Of a stretch of 64,000 nt of DNA, positions 38,330 to 47,133 are shown piece after piece. The notes under the pieces were generated by a model, which did not search any database, was not told the origin of the DNA, and saw only the letters and a list, made by a program, of their open reading frames with translations. Numbering within the stretch: the stretch's first letter is position 1; every line of letters starts with the position of its first letter. Made by a program: the position numbers and the translations under genes. Source of the stretch: Peptoclostridium sp. (GTDB lineage Bacteria; Bacillota; Clostridia; Peptostreptococcales; Peptostreptococcaceae); the NCBI RefSeq assembly GCF_009881055.1, contig NZ_WXFG01000023.1:1-64000 (forward strand). Reading direction: 5' to 3'.

Positions 38330-40120
38330 CTAGTCAAGCTCGTAAGGCATGAGCAGGAGGGGCTCCTCCCTTATTTCAAGGAGCTTTTCGCATTCCAGCA
38401 GCAGCTCCTCTACCGGGCCCTGTATGTTGAGCGGCTCTCCCTGAAGCCTGGCCAGGTTGTCCCTTACCATGCGCGCCATCGTCATGTCTTTTTTTCCGCT
38501 TTCAACGAGCGTGACGTCAGACCTTCCAAGGCCCGTCTTTTTGGCCATGGCGTCCAGTGCGTCGCCCAGGTTGCCCACTTCGTCTACAAGGCCTATCTCG
38601 ACCGCCTTATCGCCTGTCCATACTCTGCCCTGGGCGTAGCCTTCGAGCGTTTCCAGGTCTATGTTCCTGCCGCTTGAGACCCTCTGCTTGAACTCTGCGT
38701 ATACGTTTTCTATGCTCCTTTGCAGGAGGGCCTCTTCATCCGGGGAGAGGCTCTTCGAAAGGTCCATTGTGCCCGAGTACTTTCCGCGCTGGAGCCTTTC
38801 AACGTTCACTCCCAGCTTCTCGTAAACGCCCTCGAAGGTGGGGATTACGCTGACTACGCCTATCGAGCCGGTCAGCGTCTCCTTGCCTGCAAATATCCTA
38901 TCGGCCTGGCTGGCTATGTAGTAGCCTCCTGATGCCGCAACGGGCCCCATAGAAATGTAGACGGGTTTTTTCTCTCTGGCCATGGCTATGGAGTCGCTGA
39001 TTATATCGGACGCAAGCGCCGAGCCGCCCGAGGAGTTGACCCTTATTACTATTCCCTTTATGTCCTCGTCGTCAGATGCGCTTTCTATCTGGCTGCAGAG
39101 GACGACCGGCGTTATTACCGATTCCTTCCTGAGTATGGAGGGATTGACATCGTCCATGTATATGTTGCCTTCGGCGTATATGAGGGCTATGCTGCCCTTG
39201 CCGCTCGCCTTGCTCTTGCTGACCTTTGGCAGGGAGGCATATTCAGATATGTCCCTTATGGGCGGCTTTTCGCCGTCCTTTTGGGAGAGCGTGCGCAGGA
39301 ATCTTTCATAGTGCATAGTTTCGTCGATAAGGCCCTTCTCTTTGGCATCTGCGGGGCTAATGAAGGAGAGCTCGCCTGAATCTATCATCTGGACTAGCTT
39401 TTCCTTTTCGATGCCCCTTGATGAGGCTATGTCGTCTGTGAGGCTTTCGTATCTGCTCTCAAGCAGCGAGCTCATCTGCTGCCTCATGCCCTCTGACATG
39501 CTCTCGCGCTCGTAGGTCTCGCCGTATGTCTTGTACGGCCCGGTGCTGAGGACGCTGCACTTTATTCCGGCTTTGTCAAACAGCGTCCTGTAATAGGGGT
39601 AGGCCGCGTAGTAGCCCGGTATGCTGAAGCTTGCTGCCTGCGATGGCGTCATGACTATATAGTCCGAGAGGAGCGCAGCCCTGTAGGATGACGCGTCTGC
39701 CCCGTCGCCTGCGGCGTATACCTTCTTGCCGCTTTTTTTGAACTTTTCAATGCTGACTCGCAGCTCGCCAATTTGCTGCGCAGGGATTCCCAGCGAATCC
39801 ATGTCGAGTATGAGCCCCGCCACGTTCTTGTCTGTGGCGGCGTATTCTATGGCTTCGAGTATGGAGAAGAAGTCTGTCTGCCTCTGTATCTGCCAGTCCT
39901 GCACGTACATGTAGGGGTTCTCGGTTATGTCGCTTGGCAGAGACACCTCGATGTAGGTCCCGGGCTTGACCACCTTGGCCCTTGATGAGAATAGGCTAAA
40001 GCCCCAGTATATTATTAGCATCGCCAGCGCCACTACAAGGAGCGTCACTGTGAGGTTGTAGAATTTTTTTAGTATGTCGATTCCGAAGGTTTTTGCTATG
40101 TCCATTATCCTGGCTGCCAT
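38330..40120 (-). CDS. sppA: Signal peptide peptidase SppA, long (67K) form
   Basis: 596 residues, ATG 40120 with GGGAGG upstream. One N-terminal membrane segment (LTVTLLVVALAMLIIYWGF). Two ClpP-like domains as in E. coli SppA: the first carries the catalytic lysine in STGPYKTYGETYERESM, the second the serine in GPVAASGGYYIASQADRIF. Also conserved are GIVIRVNSSGGSALASD and GSIGVVSVIPTFEGV. It degrades leftover signal peptides at the membrane. Most Firmicutes have the short one-domain form, so the long form is less usual here. It lies 22 nt downstream of the toroid-SLH gene, and may be cotranscribed. Confidence 0.92.
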   Translation of the reverse strand: MAARIMDIAKTFGIDILKKFYNLTVTLLVVALAMLIIYWGFSLFSSRAKVVKPGTYIEVSLPSDITENPYMYVQDWQIQRQTDFFSILEAIEYAATDKNVAGLILDMDSLGIPAQQIGELRVSIEKFKKSGKKVYAAGDGADASSYRAALLSDYIVMTPSQAASFSIPGYYAAYPYYRTLFDKAGIKCSVLSTGPYKTYGETYERESMSEGMRQQMSSLLESRYESLTDDIASSRGIEKEKLVQMIDSGELSFISPADAKEKGLIDETMHYERFLRTLSQKDGEKPPIRDISEYASLPKVSKSKASGKGSIALIYAEGNIYMDDVNPSILRKESVITPVVLCSQIESASDDEDIKGIVIRVNSSGGSALASDIISDSIAMAREKKPVYISMGPVAASGGYYIASQADRIFAGKETLTGSIGVVSVIPTFEGVYEKLGVNVERLQRGKYSGTMDLSKSLSPDEEALLQRSIENVYAEFKQRVSSGRNIDLETLEGYAQGRVWTGDKAVEIGLVDEVGNLGDALDAMAKKTGLGRSDVTLVESGKKDMTMARMVRDNLARLQGEPLNIQGPVEELLLECEKLLEIREEPLLLMPYELD

Positions 40121-40142
40121 GTTTCCCTCCCACGTATATGGT

Positions 40143-41438
40143 TTAGTAGAGCTTGCTTAGAGCCTTGGCGCACTGCGCCCTTGTGGCGTTGGTCTCGGGA
40201 TCGAAGCCCTCGTATATGAGTCCCCTTCTTATGGCTGCGCTTACGTAGCCGTCGTACCACTTCTCGCCCTCGAATCTGGCTGCTATTCCCTCGAGGCCCT
40301 TGGCCCTAACGAGCATAGCGACTATCTGCGCTCCCGTCACGTTCTGGTCGGGCGCGAACATGCCCTTGCCTATGCCGTTTATGAGCTTTTTGCCCACTGC
40401 CGTGTATACTATCTTTTCAGCCCAATGCTCTTCAAGGTCTTTAAATGTTATAGATTCCCTGGCGGGCGAATTCTCGTACCCGAGCGCGTAAACGAGGAAT
40501 TTCGCGAACTCAGCCCTTGTGACCCTGAGATTCGGCCTGAATGTGGAGTCCGGGTAGCCCGAGGCTATGTCCCTGTTTACAAGCTCCATTACCTCACTGT
40601 ATGCGTAGTCGCCGCGCCTTAGGTCCTTGAACATGTCGGCGTTGTGGAGCTTTTTGAATACCGAGTAGCCGTTCTCATATTCCTTGAGCGCCAGCAGCGC
40701 AGCGCAGGTTGCGGCGTAGTTGTAGGTCTTGTTGGTTGATGTCAGGGAATACGAGCCGTCCGGAAGCTCGTAGCTTCGCAGCCTCTCATAGAGCTTCTGG
40801 TCCTCCTTGCCCATGCTGTGCTTTGCAAAGAAGGCCCATGCCAGCTTCTCGCCGTTTTTTTCAGCCGGCAGCTTGGATTCCACGTATGCAAGCGCCCTGG
40901 CTGCAGCCTCCTCGGACTCTATGCCCAGAGCCTTGAACGCAAGCACGGCTTCAGACGTCGTCTTTATGTCAGAGGGCTTGCCGGCCTCGTAGCCGAATCC
41001 GCCATCGGAGTTTTGCTTTGTCTTTAGCCATCTTAGAGCCGAGGACTTGTCATAGCCGTTGTCCCATGCGCTGTAGAGTGCTATTATGCCCCATATGTGG
41101 GCCCTTACAGACTTTTCGCCCGTGCCGTCAGTGAAATCGGCCAGCTTGCCGTTTTTCATCTGGGATCGCTTTATAAGGCCCGCCGTTGCGGACACGTCCC
41201 TGCCCACTGCCTTTGATGCCATCAGGAACACTGCCTGCTCATATGTAGAATTGGTCTCAAGGCTCTGGGGAAGAGCGCTGGATGGCGCGCCCGCGTCGGC
41301 GCTGTACTGGGCTATTATGCCCCACTCGCCCGCGCCCTCTGACGAGAGTCGGTATGCCGTATCCTCGCCCAGGGCGTACGCAGGGCTTTGCACCGCCAGT
41401 AATATTATAGCTGTTATGATTGCAGTCAACTTCTTCAA
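40143..41438 (-). CDS. Secreted alpha/alpha-toroid (terpenoid-cyclase-like) protein with C-terminal SLH domains
   Basis: 431 residues from TTG 41438: AAGGCGG is 8 nt before it, while ATG 41444 is too close (2 nt). This gives a classic signal peptide MKKLTAIITAIILLAVQSPA. Residues about 25-240 contain prenyltransferase/squalene-cyclase-like repeats (AHIWGIIALYSAWDNGY, LKTKQNSDGGFGYEAG, YELPDGSYSLT, YAATCAALLAL), a fold also used by extracellular binding proteins. Residues about 260-431 hold three SLH domains (YPDSTFRPNLRVTRAEFAKF, FAPDQNVTGAQIVAMLVRA, FDPETNATRAQCAKAL). It should be wall-anchored by the C-terminus. Substrate unknown. No DxDD cyclase motif. Confidence 0.85.
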   Translation of the reverse strand: MKKLTAIITAIILLAVQSPAYALGEDTAYRLSSEGAGEWGIIAQYSADAGAPSSALPQSLETNSTYEQAVFLMASKAVGRDVSATAGLIKRSQMKNGKLADFTDGTGEKSVRAHIWGIIALYSAWDNGYDKSSALRWLKTKQNSDGGFGYEAGKPSDIKTTSEAVLAFKALGIESEEAAARALAYVESKLPAEKNGEKLAWAFFAKHSMGKEDQKLYERLRSYELPDGSYSLTSTNKTYNYAATCAALLALKEYENGYSVFKKLHNADMFKDLRRGDYAYSEVMELVNRDIASGYPDSTFRPNLRVTRAEFAKFLVYALGYENSPARESITFKDLEEHWAEKIVYTAVGKKLINGIGKGMFAPDQNVTGAQIVAMLVRAKGLEGIAARFEGEKWYDGYVSAAIRRGLIYEGFDPETNATRAQCAKALSKLY

Positions 41439-41470
41439 AACCATCACCGCCTTACTTTGGATTTGCTTGC

Positions 41471-41511
41471 AAAATAAAATACCCGGCAGGCGAAATGCAT
41501 GCTGCCGGGAT
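41471..41511 (-). terminator. Terminator after the dihydroorotate-dehydrogenase-like gene
   Basis: CCCGGCAG / CTGCCGGG around a 14-nt loop, followed on the minus strand by TATTTTATTTT. 30-70 nt after the stop. Confidence 0.8.
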
Positions 41512-41540
41512 TCACCTGCAAGCTTATATGACTCCGACTA

Positions 41541-42554
41541 CTATCTCATCGGCTCTTTTATTAGTGATTCAAAGGGCCTCATGAGAAGATCCACGTATTG
41601 AGCCCTCTCGTATGCGTAAGGATCCTTGAGGTTGCTCTTTGAGAGCTTGCCCCTGAAATCCTCTATGTTCTCGTAGCCCTTGCTGTCCATCCATCTTACT
41701 ATGTCCTCGAGCATTATTCCCACATGCCTGTAGCCGTGCTTGTAAACTGCGCTTACAGTCTGGACGCATTTGGCACCTGCAAGCAACATCTTGAGCACAT
41801 CGTCGCCCGTGTATATGCCCCTTGAGCTGCATATGTCGGAGGCAATCTTGCCTTCCAAAAGCCCTGTGTATCTAAGAGGCAGCCTCATCTCGTCGCTTGA
41901 GCTCAGAGTCATGTCGAGCTTGGTTGTCTCGCTCTTTACGTCTATGTCAGCCTCGTAGAGCCTGTTGAAGAGCACAACACCGTCTGCCCCGCCCTTTGAC
42001 ATCCTGTATACGACGTTCATTATGTTGGTGTAGAACGGGCTTATCTTGACTGATATCGGTATTTTGACGGCTCTCTTTATTTCCGTCAGCTTTTCGAGAT
42101 GCTCGTTTTCTATGAACGCGGCGTCGAGGTCCACTCTCTTTGGAATCGAGTACAGGTTCAGCTCAAGCCCGTCAACTCCAGTATCCTGGAGCTTCTTTGC
42201 GTATTCAACCCACGATTTGCCGTGGATTGCGTTTAGGCTTGCTATAACAGGTATGCTGACGCTTTCTTTGGCCTTTCTCAGCTTGACCAGATGTTCCTCT
42301 ATGCCGGCATGCTCCATGTGTGGATGGGTAGTTATCATTTCTGCGTGCCTTTCATTGTACTCCTCAAGATCAGCTTCGAGCTCGAGCTTTTCAAGCTGTA
42401 TTTGCTCTTCGAACAGCGACTTGAATACTATTGCGGCAACTCCCGCCTCCTCAAGCCTTTTTATGTTGTCGAGCTTGTCCGAGATGTTGCTTGCACCCGC
42501 TATTATAGGGTTTTTGAGATGTATGCCCATGAAGTTCGTGCTTAGCCTTTTCAT
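41541..42554 (-). CDS. Dihydroorotate dehydrogenase-like flavoprotein
   Basis: 337 residues from ATG 42554 behind AAAGGAGGA. TIM-barrel of the DHOD family: FMGIHLKNPIIAGASNISDK near the start, SIPVIASLNAIHGKSWVEYA, GLELNLYSIPKRVDLDAAF, KIPISVKISPFYTNI, GADGVVLFNRLYEADID and CVQTVSAVYKHGYRH. The usual catalytic loop of class 1 DHODs (NxSCPN) is NLYSIPK here, so the active Cys/Ser is not in its standard setting. Proteins of this type often accompany pyruvate:ferredoxin oxidoreductase and are probably FMN redox proteins other than PyrD. Cytoplasmic. No pyrimidine genes nearby. Confidence 0.82.
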   Translation of the reverse strand: MKRLSTNFMGIHLKNPIIAGASNISDKLDNIKRLEEAGVAAIVFKSLFEEQIQLEKLELEADLEEYNERHAEMITTHPHMEHAGIEEHLVKLRKAKESVSIPVIASLNAIHGKSWVEYAKKLQDTGVDGLELNLYSIPKRVDLDAAFIENEHLEKLTEIKRAVKIPISVKISPFYTNIMNVVYRMSKGGADGVVLFNRLYEADIDVKSETTKLDMTLSSSDEMRLPLRYTGLLEGKIASDICSSRGIYTGDDVLKMLLAGAKCVQTVSAVYKHGYRHVGIMLEDIVRWMDSKGYENIEDFRGKLSKSNLKDPYAYERAQYVDLLMRPFESLIKEPMR

Positions 42555-42686
42555 CCAAATTCCTCCTTTGAAATATACACGTTCCAATTACATATTTCTT
42601 ACCCAGTTTTGCGGTTTCAAAGCAAAAAAAGAAGCTATAGAAATAGTTGGAGAGGCTTTTTGTGATTGGTGTTTAGACTTCGATTT

Positions 42687-42990
42687 TGGAGGTATAAATT
42701 TAATACATAAAATAATAAAGGAGCTGATTCCACCACAGAATTCATGCAAGACAACAGACACTCGCGGAGATAAACCATAATTCTCCAAATACATAGCGAA
42801 GGGAGTCGATACCACCAAAACAGACAGAACCCACACAGGATAATCTGGAGATAAACCATAATTCTCCTAATACAATATGAAAGGAGACGATTCCACCATA
42901 GAGTTCAATTTTCAAACCAAAACTTCGGAGATAAAAAATAATTCTCCTAATACGAAAATCACGAAAACGAAGGGAGACGATTCCACCATA
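42687..42990. repeat. Tandem repeats with an 80-bp period (four units)
   Basis: Units begin at about 42687, 42765, 42846 and 42926. Each has GGAGATAAACCATAATTCTCC (a hairpin, GGAGA/TCTCC), AATAC, a variable 6-20 nt, GAAGGGAGACGATTCCACCA, then 28-30 nt that differ between units. The first unit is degenerate. The minus strand is open in one frame through three units giving 27-residue repeats (YGGIVS...GELWFIS), but no RBS is seen. Confidence 0.7.
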
Positions 42991-43020
42991 ATATGAATAG
43001 TTTAGATGAGAGTTCAATGT

Positions 43021-43060
43021 AAAAGGCCGATGTTGAAAAAAATCAATGTCGGCCTTTTTG
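43021..43060 (+). terminator. Strong terminator-like hairpin after the tandem repeats
   Basis: AAAGGCCGATGTTGA / TCAATGTCGGCCTTT with an A-rich loop and TTTTTGTTTTTTTG following. It may end a transcript coming through the repeats on the plus strand. Confidence 0.7.
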
Positions 43061-43097
43061 TTTTTTTGATTATGAAAAATGCGCCATTCAGACAAAA

Positions 43098-43137
43098 TCA
43101 AAAAATCCCCGTCCGGAATATTCAGTGGGGATTCTAA
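43098..43137 (-). terminator. Terminator after the 65-residue protein gene
   Basis: AATCCCC / GGGGATT with a 15-nt loop, T run on the minus strand. 53-92 nt after the stop. Confidence 0.6.
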
Positions 43138-43189
43138 TTATCATTGATATATGGAGCTGCTATGTGCTTGCAGCATTCTGTTTCTAGCT

Positions 43190-43387
43190 CTATACCAGCT
43201 TTTTGAGTTGCTCTTCTTTGTAGTTCACTTTTCTTGGGGCTGTGAAATCAACGTATATGACTTTGCCCATGTCCTTACATTTTACGCTTTTGCCTGATTT
43301 TGCACCAGCCTTCACGTCAGCTTTCTCTATTTTTAATATATTCTTTGTCTTTGTTTTGAAAACATCTATAAATGTCATCCAGTTCAT
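43190..43387 (-). CDS. Small basic hypothetical protein (65 residues)
   Basis: ATG 43387, GAGGGGGAT 8 nt upstream. The sequence is rich in Lys (MNWMTFIDVFKTKTKNILKI, VKAGAKSGKSVKCKDMGKVI, YVDFTAPRKVNYKEEQLKKL). No membrane segment. A nucleic-acid-binding role is possible from charge only. Single-gene unit. I do not recognise the family. Confidence 0.55.
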   Translation of the reverse strand: MNWMTFIDVFKTKTKNILKIEKADVKAGAKSGKSVKCKDMGKVIYVDFTAPRKVNYKEEQLKKLV

Positions 43388-43656
43388 AGCACGTCATCCC
43401 CCTCGAAGTATGTTTTTTTATTATACTTTATTATATACCTCCTTGTATATTTTTTAAACACGGAAATTTCAGAAAAATTCAAAAAACTTTCCGTGCAAAA
43501 CTTTGCAAAACTGTGCAAAACATTGTGGAAACACTTGCAATACTTGTTTATAATGTCTTTAAATAAAGTCAGATTGTTGCTAATCCAGTTCGTCACATGC
43601 GGATATTGCGTATTATTGCAATTCATATATCATGTAGTGCTTAGAAGGGGGATTTC

Positions 43657-46053
43657 ATGAAAAGCATCGAGAATTTGAAATCATGGATAGGTTATCGGCT
43701 ATTTATTCTTTTCACACTGCTCATAGTAATTCCATTGACCATTGTGGGGATTGTTTCATACTCGAATTCCATACAAGTTATCGAGAAAAACCTTCAGCTT
43801 TACACAGAGCAGCTTATCGGTGAAACTGCTAATTCCATAAACATATACTTTAATGAGGTTGAAAAAACAATGCTAAAAACCTCTAAGCAGCCAAGCGTAA
43901 CCATGGCAGCATTAAAGCCCGATGCAGTGTCATCTGCAACACCATCGGCGCCTCACGGAAACAACAATAACCAGGGAACCTCCGTCAAGACCAGATGGCT
44001 TATAGACGATTTTAAAAATTTGTTCAATTCTCACAATGACATAAATCGCATATATCTGGCTACAGAATCCGGAAAGCTTTACTCCTATCCTTCTACAGCA
44101 TTTGAAAAGGATTTTAAGCCTGCCGATGCGGGCTGGTACAAGAAAGCCATCGCTAAAAACGGCATCATTTGGGATTCTCCCTTCAAGGATTCCAAGACCG
44201 GCAACACACTTGTAACGACCGCAATTCCGGTGTATCCTGACGATGACTCTGAAAAACAGCCAGTCGGTGTCCTTGCCATAGAAATTTCGCTCAATGAAAT
44301 ATCAGACAAGCTCAACGGCATGTATGTAGGCAAAATGAATTATCCGTATTTGCTTGATGAAAATGGCAGGATACTGGTCTATCCCGACAGACAGCTTCCG
44401 GATAAAAATATTCCTCGAACCGAAATCCTGAATGCCATAAATTCAAGCACCTCCAACAGCGTCAACTTCAAATGCGTCAACTCCGGAATTCTGCACAAGC
44501 AGTTCGCAGTGTTCAAAAAAATAGATTCCTTAGGCTGGACTCTGGTGGCTGACATACATATGGACGAACTGTCATCTGACGCCCACGCACTACTCTTCAA
44601 CGTGCTCATTGTCGGCGGAATTACGCTGCTCATTGCCATACTTATATCCTCTCTTTTTTCAGGGGCTCTTACAGGCAACATAAAGCTGCTCATGGAGAAG
44701 ATGCAAATTCAGGCGATTGAATTATCCAGAAAAAACAATGAGCTTGATTTCATAGCCAATCACGACCCGCTTACAGAGCTTCCAAACAGAAGGTTTTTGA
44801 TGCGCAGGCTTGAATCTGCCCTTGAAGCAGCCCAGGCGCAGGACGGCATTCTTGCCTTGCTCTTCCTGGATCTTGACAGGTTCAAAAATATAAATGATTC
44901 TCTCGGGCATGACGTAGGCGACTTGCTTCTTGTGGCCGTATCCAAAAGGCTGCTTGAGAACGTAAGGGATACCGACACAGTTTGCCGGCAAGGCGGCGAC
45001 GAGTTCATAGTGCTGATTGAGAATGCGCATGACAAATCGGAAATATCGCATATTTCAAACAGGATACTCGAATCATTCAAGAAATCTTTTGTATTGAAAA
45101 ACCACGAGATAAACGCCACAATCAGCGTTGGTGTTTCTGTATTCCCGGATGATGGAGATACTGCTGAAATGCTCATGAAATATACCGACATAGCAATGTA
45201 TCATGCCAAGGAGAAGGGCAAAAACAACGTTCAATTCTTCAATAAGTCCATGAGTCATAAGGTATCGAGAAAATCATCGCTCGAGAGCGACCTGCACAAG
45301 GCTCTTGAATATGGCGAGTTTTCCCTCAACTACCAGCCTCAGTTCGAGCTTAACACCGGGGATATCACAGGCATGGAGGCTCTGCTTAGATGGAGCCATC
45401 CAAGACTTGGAAGCATTCCTCCAAACGAGTTCATACCGCTCGCCGAGGATTCCGGCCTCATTATTCCTATAGGAAAATGGGTGCTTGAAACCGCATGCAC
45501 CCAGGCCAAGAGGCTATATGACGGGGGACTTGAGATAAAGACAGCCGTCAATATATCGCCTTGTCAGTTTGTACAGCCTGGGTTTGTTGAAATGGTGAGC
45601 AGGGTTCTTGATGAAACTCAGCTCAAGCCTCATCTTCTGCAGCTTGAAATAACAGAGGGCATAGCCATATATAATGAGGAGCACACTATCTCCGTCCTGG
45701 AGCAGCTCAAAGCAATGGGCGTAACAACATCCATAGACGATTTCGGAACGGGGTATTCCTCGCTTTCGCTGCTTAGGAAACTGCCCATACAGACTCTAAA
45801 AATCGACAGGTCGTTCATAAGCGGCGTGCCTGAAAATCTCGACGACATATCTATAATTAATGCTATAACGGCAATGGCCAAAAACCTGCGCCTCGACATA
45901 ATAGCCGAAGGCGTTGAGGAGGCCGCACAGATGGATTTCCTAAGGAGCATAGGCTGCGACAAGGTTCAGGGCTACTATACGGGAAGGCCTGTTCCGGCCG
46001 AGGAGTTCGAGGAAAGGTTCCTCACGGCGGGCTACGCTGATTCAAATCTATAA
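43657..46053 (+). CDS. Membrane GGDEF-EAL protein with dCache sensor
   Basis: 798 residues, ATG 43657 with AGGGGG upstream. Membrane helix 1 at about 14-36 (LFILFTLLIVIPLTIVGIVS), an extracellular dCache sensor to about 305 (GWYKKAIAKNGIIWDSPFKD, PYLLDENGRILVYPD), helix 2 at about 307-330. GGDEF domain about 365-525 with intact RQGGDEFIVLIE (motif near 445) and LFLDLDRFKNINDSLGHDVG; no RxxD inhibitory site is obvious. EAL domain about 545-790 with EALLRWSHP (E near 574), EITEG, IDDFGTGYSSLSLLRKL and IIAEGVE, all metal-binding residues present. It could make or break cyclic-di-GMP in response to a ligand; both activities look intact. Confidence 0.93.
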   Translation: MKSIENLKSWIGYRLFILFTLLIVIPLTIVGIVSYSNSIQVIEKNLQLYTEQLIGETANSINIYFNEVEKTMLKTSKQPSVTMAALKPDAVSSATPSAPHGNNNNQGTSVKTRWLIDDFKNLFNSHNDINRIYLATESGKLYSYPSTAFEKDFKPADAGWYKKAIAKNGIIWDSPFKDSKTGNTLVTTAIPVYPDDDSEKQPVGVLAIEISLNEISDKLNGMYVGKMNYPYLLDENGRILVYPDRQLPDKNIPRTEILNAINSSTSNSVNFKCVNSGILHKQFAVFKKIDSLGWTLVADIHMDELSSDAHALLFNVLIVGGITLLIAILISSLFSGALTGNIKLLMEKMQIQAIELSRKNNELDFIANHDPLTELPNRRFLMRRLESALEAAQAQDGILALLFLDLDRFKNINDSLGHDVGDLLLVAVSKRLLENVRDTDTVCRQGGDEFIVLIENAHDKSEISHISNRILESFKKSFVLKNHEINATISVGVSVFPDDGDTAEMLMKYTDIAMYHAKEKGKNNVQFFNKSMSHKVSRKSSLESDLHKALEYGEFSLNYQPQFELNTGDITGMEALLRWSHPRLGSIPPNEFIPLAEDSGLIIPIGKWVLETACTQAKRLYDGGLEIKTAVNISPCQFVQPGFVEMVSRVLDETQLKPHLLQLEITEGIAIYNEEHTISVLEQLKAMGVTTSIDDFGTGYSSLSLLRKLPIQTLKIDRSFISGVPENLDDISIINAITAMAKNLRLDIIAEGVEEAAQMDFLRSIGCDKVQGYYTGRPVPAEEFEERFLTAGYADSNL

Positions 46054-46070
46054 AAACAAATAAAGGCAGC

Positions 46071-46112
46071 TGCCAAGCTAATTTCAGATTAGCTCGGCAG
46101 CTGCCTTTTCAA
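46071..46112. terminator. Bidirectional terminator between the GGDEF-EAL gene and accA
   Basis: AAGGCAGCTGCC plus AGCTAAT pairing with ATTAGCT plus GGCAGCTGCCTT, followed by TTTCAATTT. Very long stem. Genes on both sides converge. Confidence 0.85.
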
Positions 46113-46182
46113 TTTCATCATGTTCATTATGGTCAATGCACAAGTTGCTTGCAATATGTTCACAAGCTCGTGACTGGCACCG

Positions 46183-47133
46183 CTACATCCACTTGCCCAT
46201 TTTTCTTATCTTTTCGTATCTCTCTTCCGCCAGCTCTTCTCCACGCATTGCTGAGAGCTTTTCGAGACAGCCTGTTATATACGCTTTTATCCTCGATGCC
46301 GTGAGGTCGACATCCTTGTGGGCTCCGCCCAGGGGCTCTTCTATTATGTCGTCTATTATGCCTAGCCCTATAAGGTCCTGTGCTGTAAGCTTCATCATGC
46401 TTGCGGCCTCGGATGCCTTTGAGGCGTCCTTCCAGAGTATGCTCGATAGGCCTTCCGGCGATATTACAGAGTACACAGAGTGCTCCAGCATTGCTATGCG
46501 GTTGCCTACGCCCAGCGCCAGCGCTCCGCCGCTTCCGCCTTCGCCTATTACTATGGCTATGACAGGAGTCCTCAGCCTGCTCATTTCAAGCAGGTTCCTG
46601 GCTATTGCCTCTCCCTGGCCCCTTTCCTCGGCTCCCAGTCCGCAGAAGGCTCCCGGGGTGTTTATGAGAGTCACTATAGGCCTTTTGAATTTCTCGGCCT
46701 GCTTCATGAGCCTCAGCGCCTTTCTGTAGCCCTCGGGGTGGGGCATTCCGAAGTTGCGCATTATGTTGTCCTTTGTGTCCTTGCCCTTTTGGTGGCCAAT
46801 TATAGTCACAGGCGTGCCGTCTATTATACCCAGACCGCCCACTATTGCGCGGTCGTCGGCGTAGAGCTTGTCGCCGTGGAGCTCTATGAATTCGCTTGTT
46901 ATCCTCTCGATGTAGTCAAGCGTCGTAGGCCTTTCAGGATGCCTTGCGAGCTTTAGCTTCTGTGACGGCTGAAGGTGCTTGTATATGTCGTCCTTCATTG
47001 AAGCGGCCTTTTTCGAGAGCATTTCTATCTCGCCCGAGAGGTCGACTCCTGTCTCCTCCACCAGTGTTTTGAGCTCCTTTATCTTCTCCTCCAGCTGGAG
47101 TACCGGCCCGTCGAATTCGTTCCTACTTGTCAT
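46183..47133 (-). CDS. accA: Acetyl-CoA carboxylase carboxyltransferase subunit alpha
   Basis: 316 residues from ATG 47133, with GGAGGTG 8 nt upstream and an 11-nt overlap with accD. Family blocks: [77 protein letters not shown] and [19 protein letters not shown]. It forms the carboxyltransferase half with AccD, moving CO2 from biotin to acetyl-CoA for fatty acid synthesis. Last gene of accBCDA. Confidence 0.96.
   Translation of the reverse strand: MTSRNEFDGPVLQLEEKIKELKTLVEETGVDLSGEIEMLSKKAASMKDDIYKHLQPSQKLKLARHPERPTTLDYIERITSEFIELHGDKLYADDRAIVGGLGIIDGTPVTIIGHQKGKDTKDNIMRNFGMPHPEGYRKALRLMKQAEKFKRPIVTLINTPGAFCGLGAEERGQGEAIARNLLEMSRLRTPVIAIVIGEGGSGGALALGVGNRIAMLEHSVYSVISPEGLSSILWKDASKASEAASMMKLTAQDLIGLGIIDDIIEEPLGGAHKDVDLTASRIKAYITGCLEKLSAMRGEELAEERYEKIRKMGKWM

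Noticed and set aside
42687..42990. CRISPR array
   Set aside because: The spacing is about 80 bp with variable 28-30-nt parts, but each unit has two conserved blocks separated by variable-length sequence, repeats have indels, and there are no cas genes.
42742..43101. 119-codon repeat-protein gene on the minus strand over the 80-bp tandem repeats
   Set aside because: The frame has 27-residue repeats, but no RBS, the first part crosses a terminator hairpin, and composition is not coding-like; kept only as a remark under the repeat.
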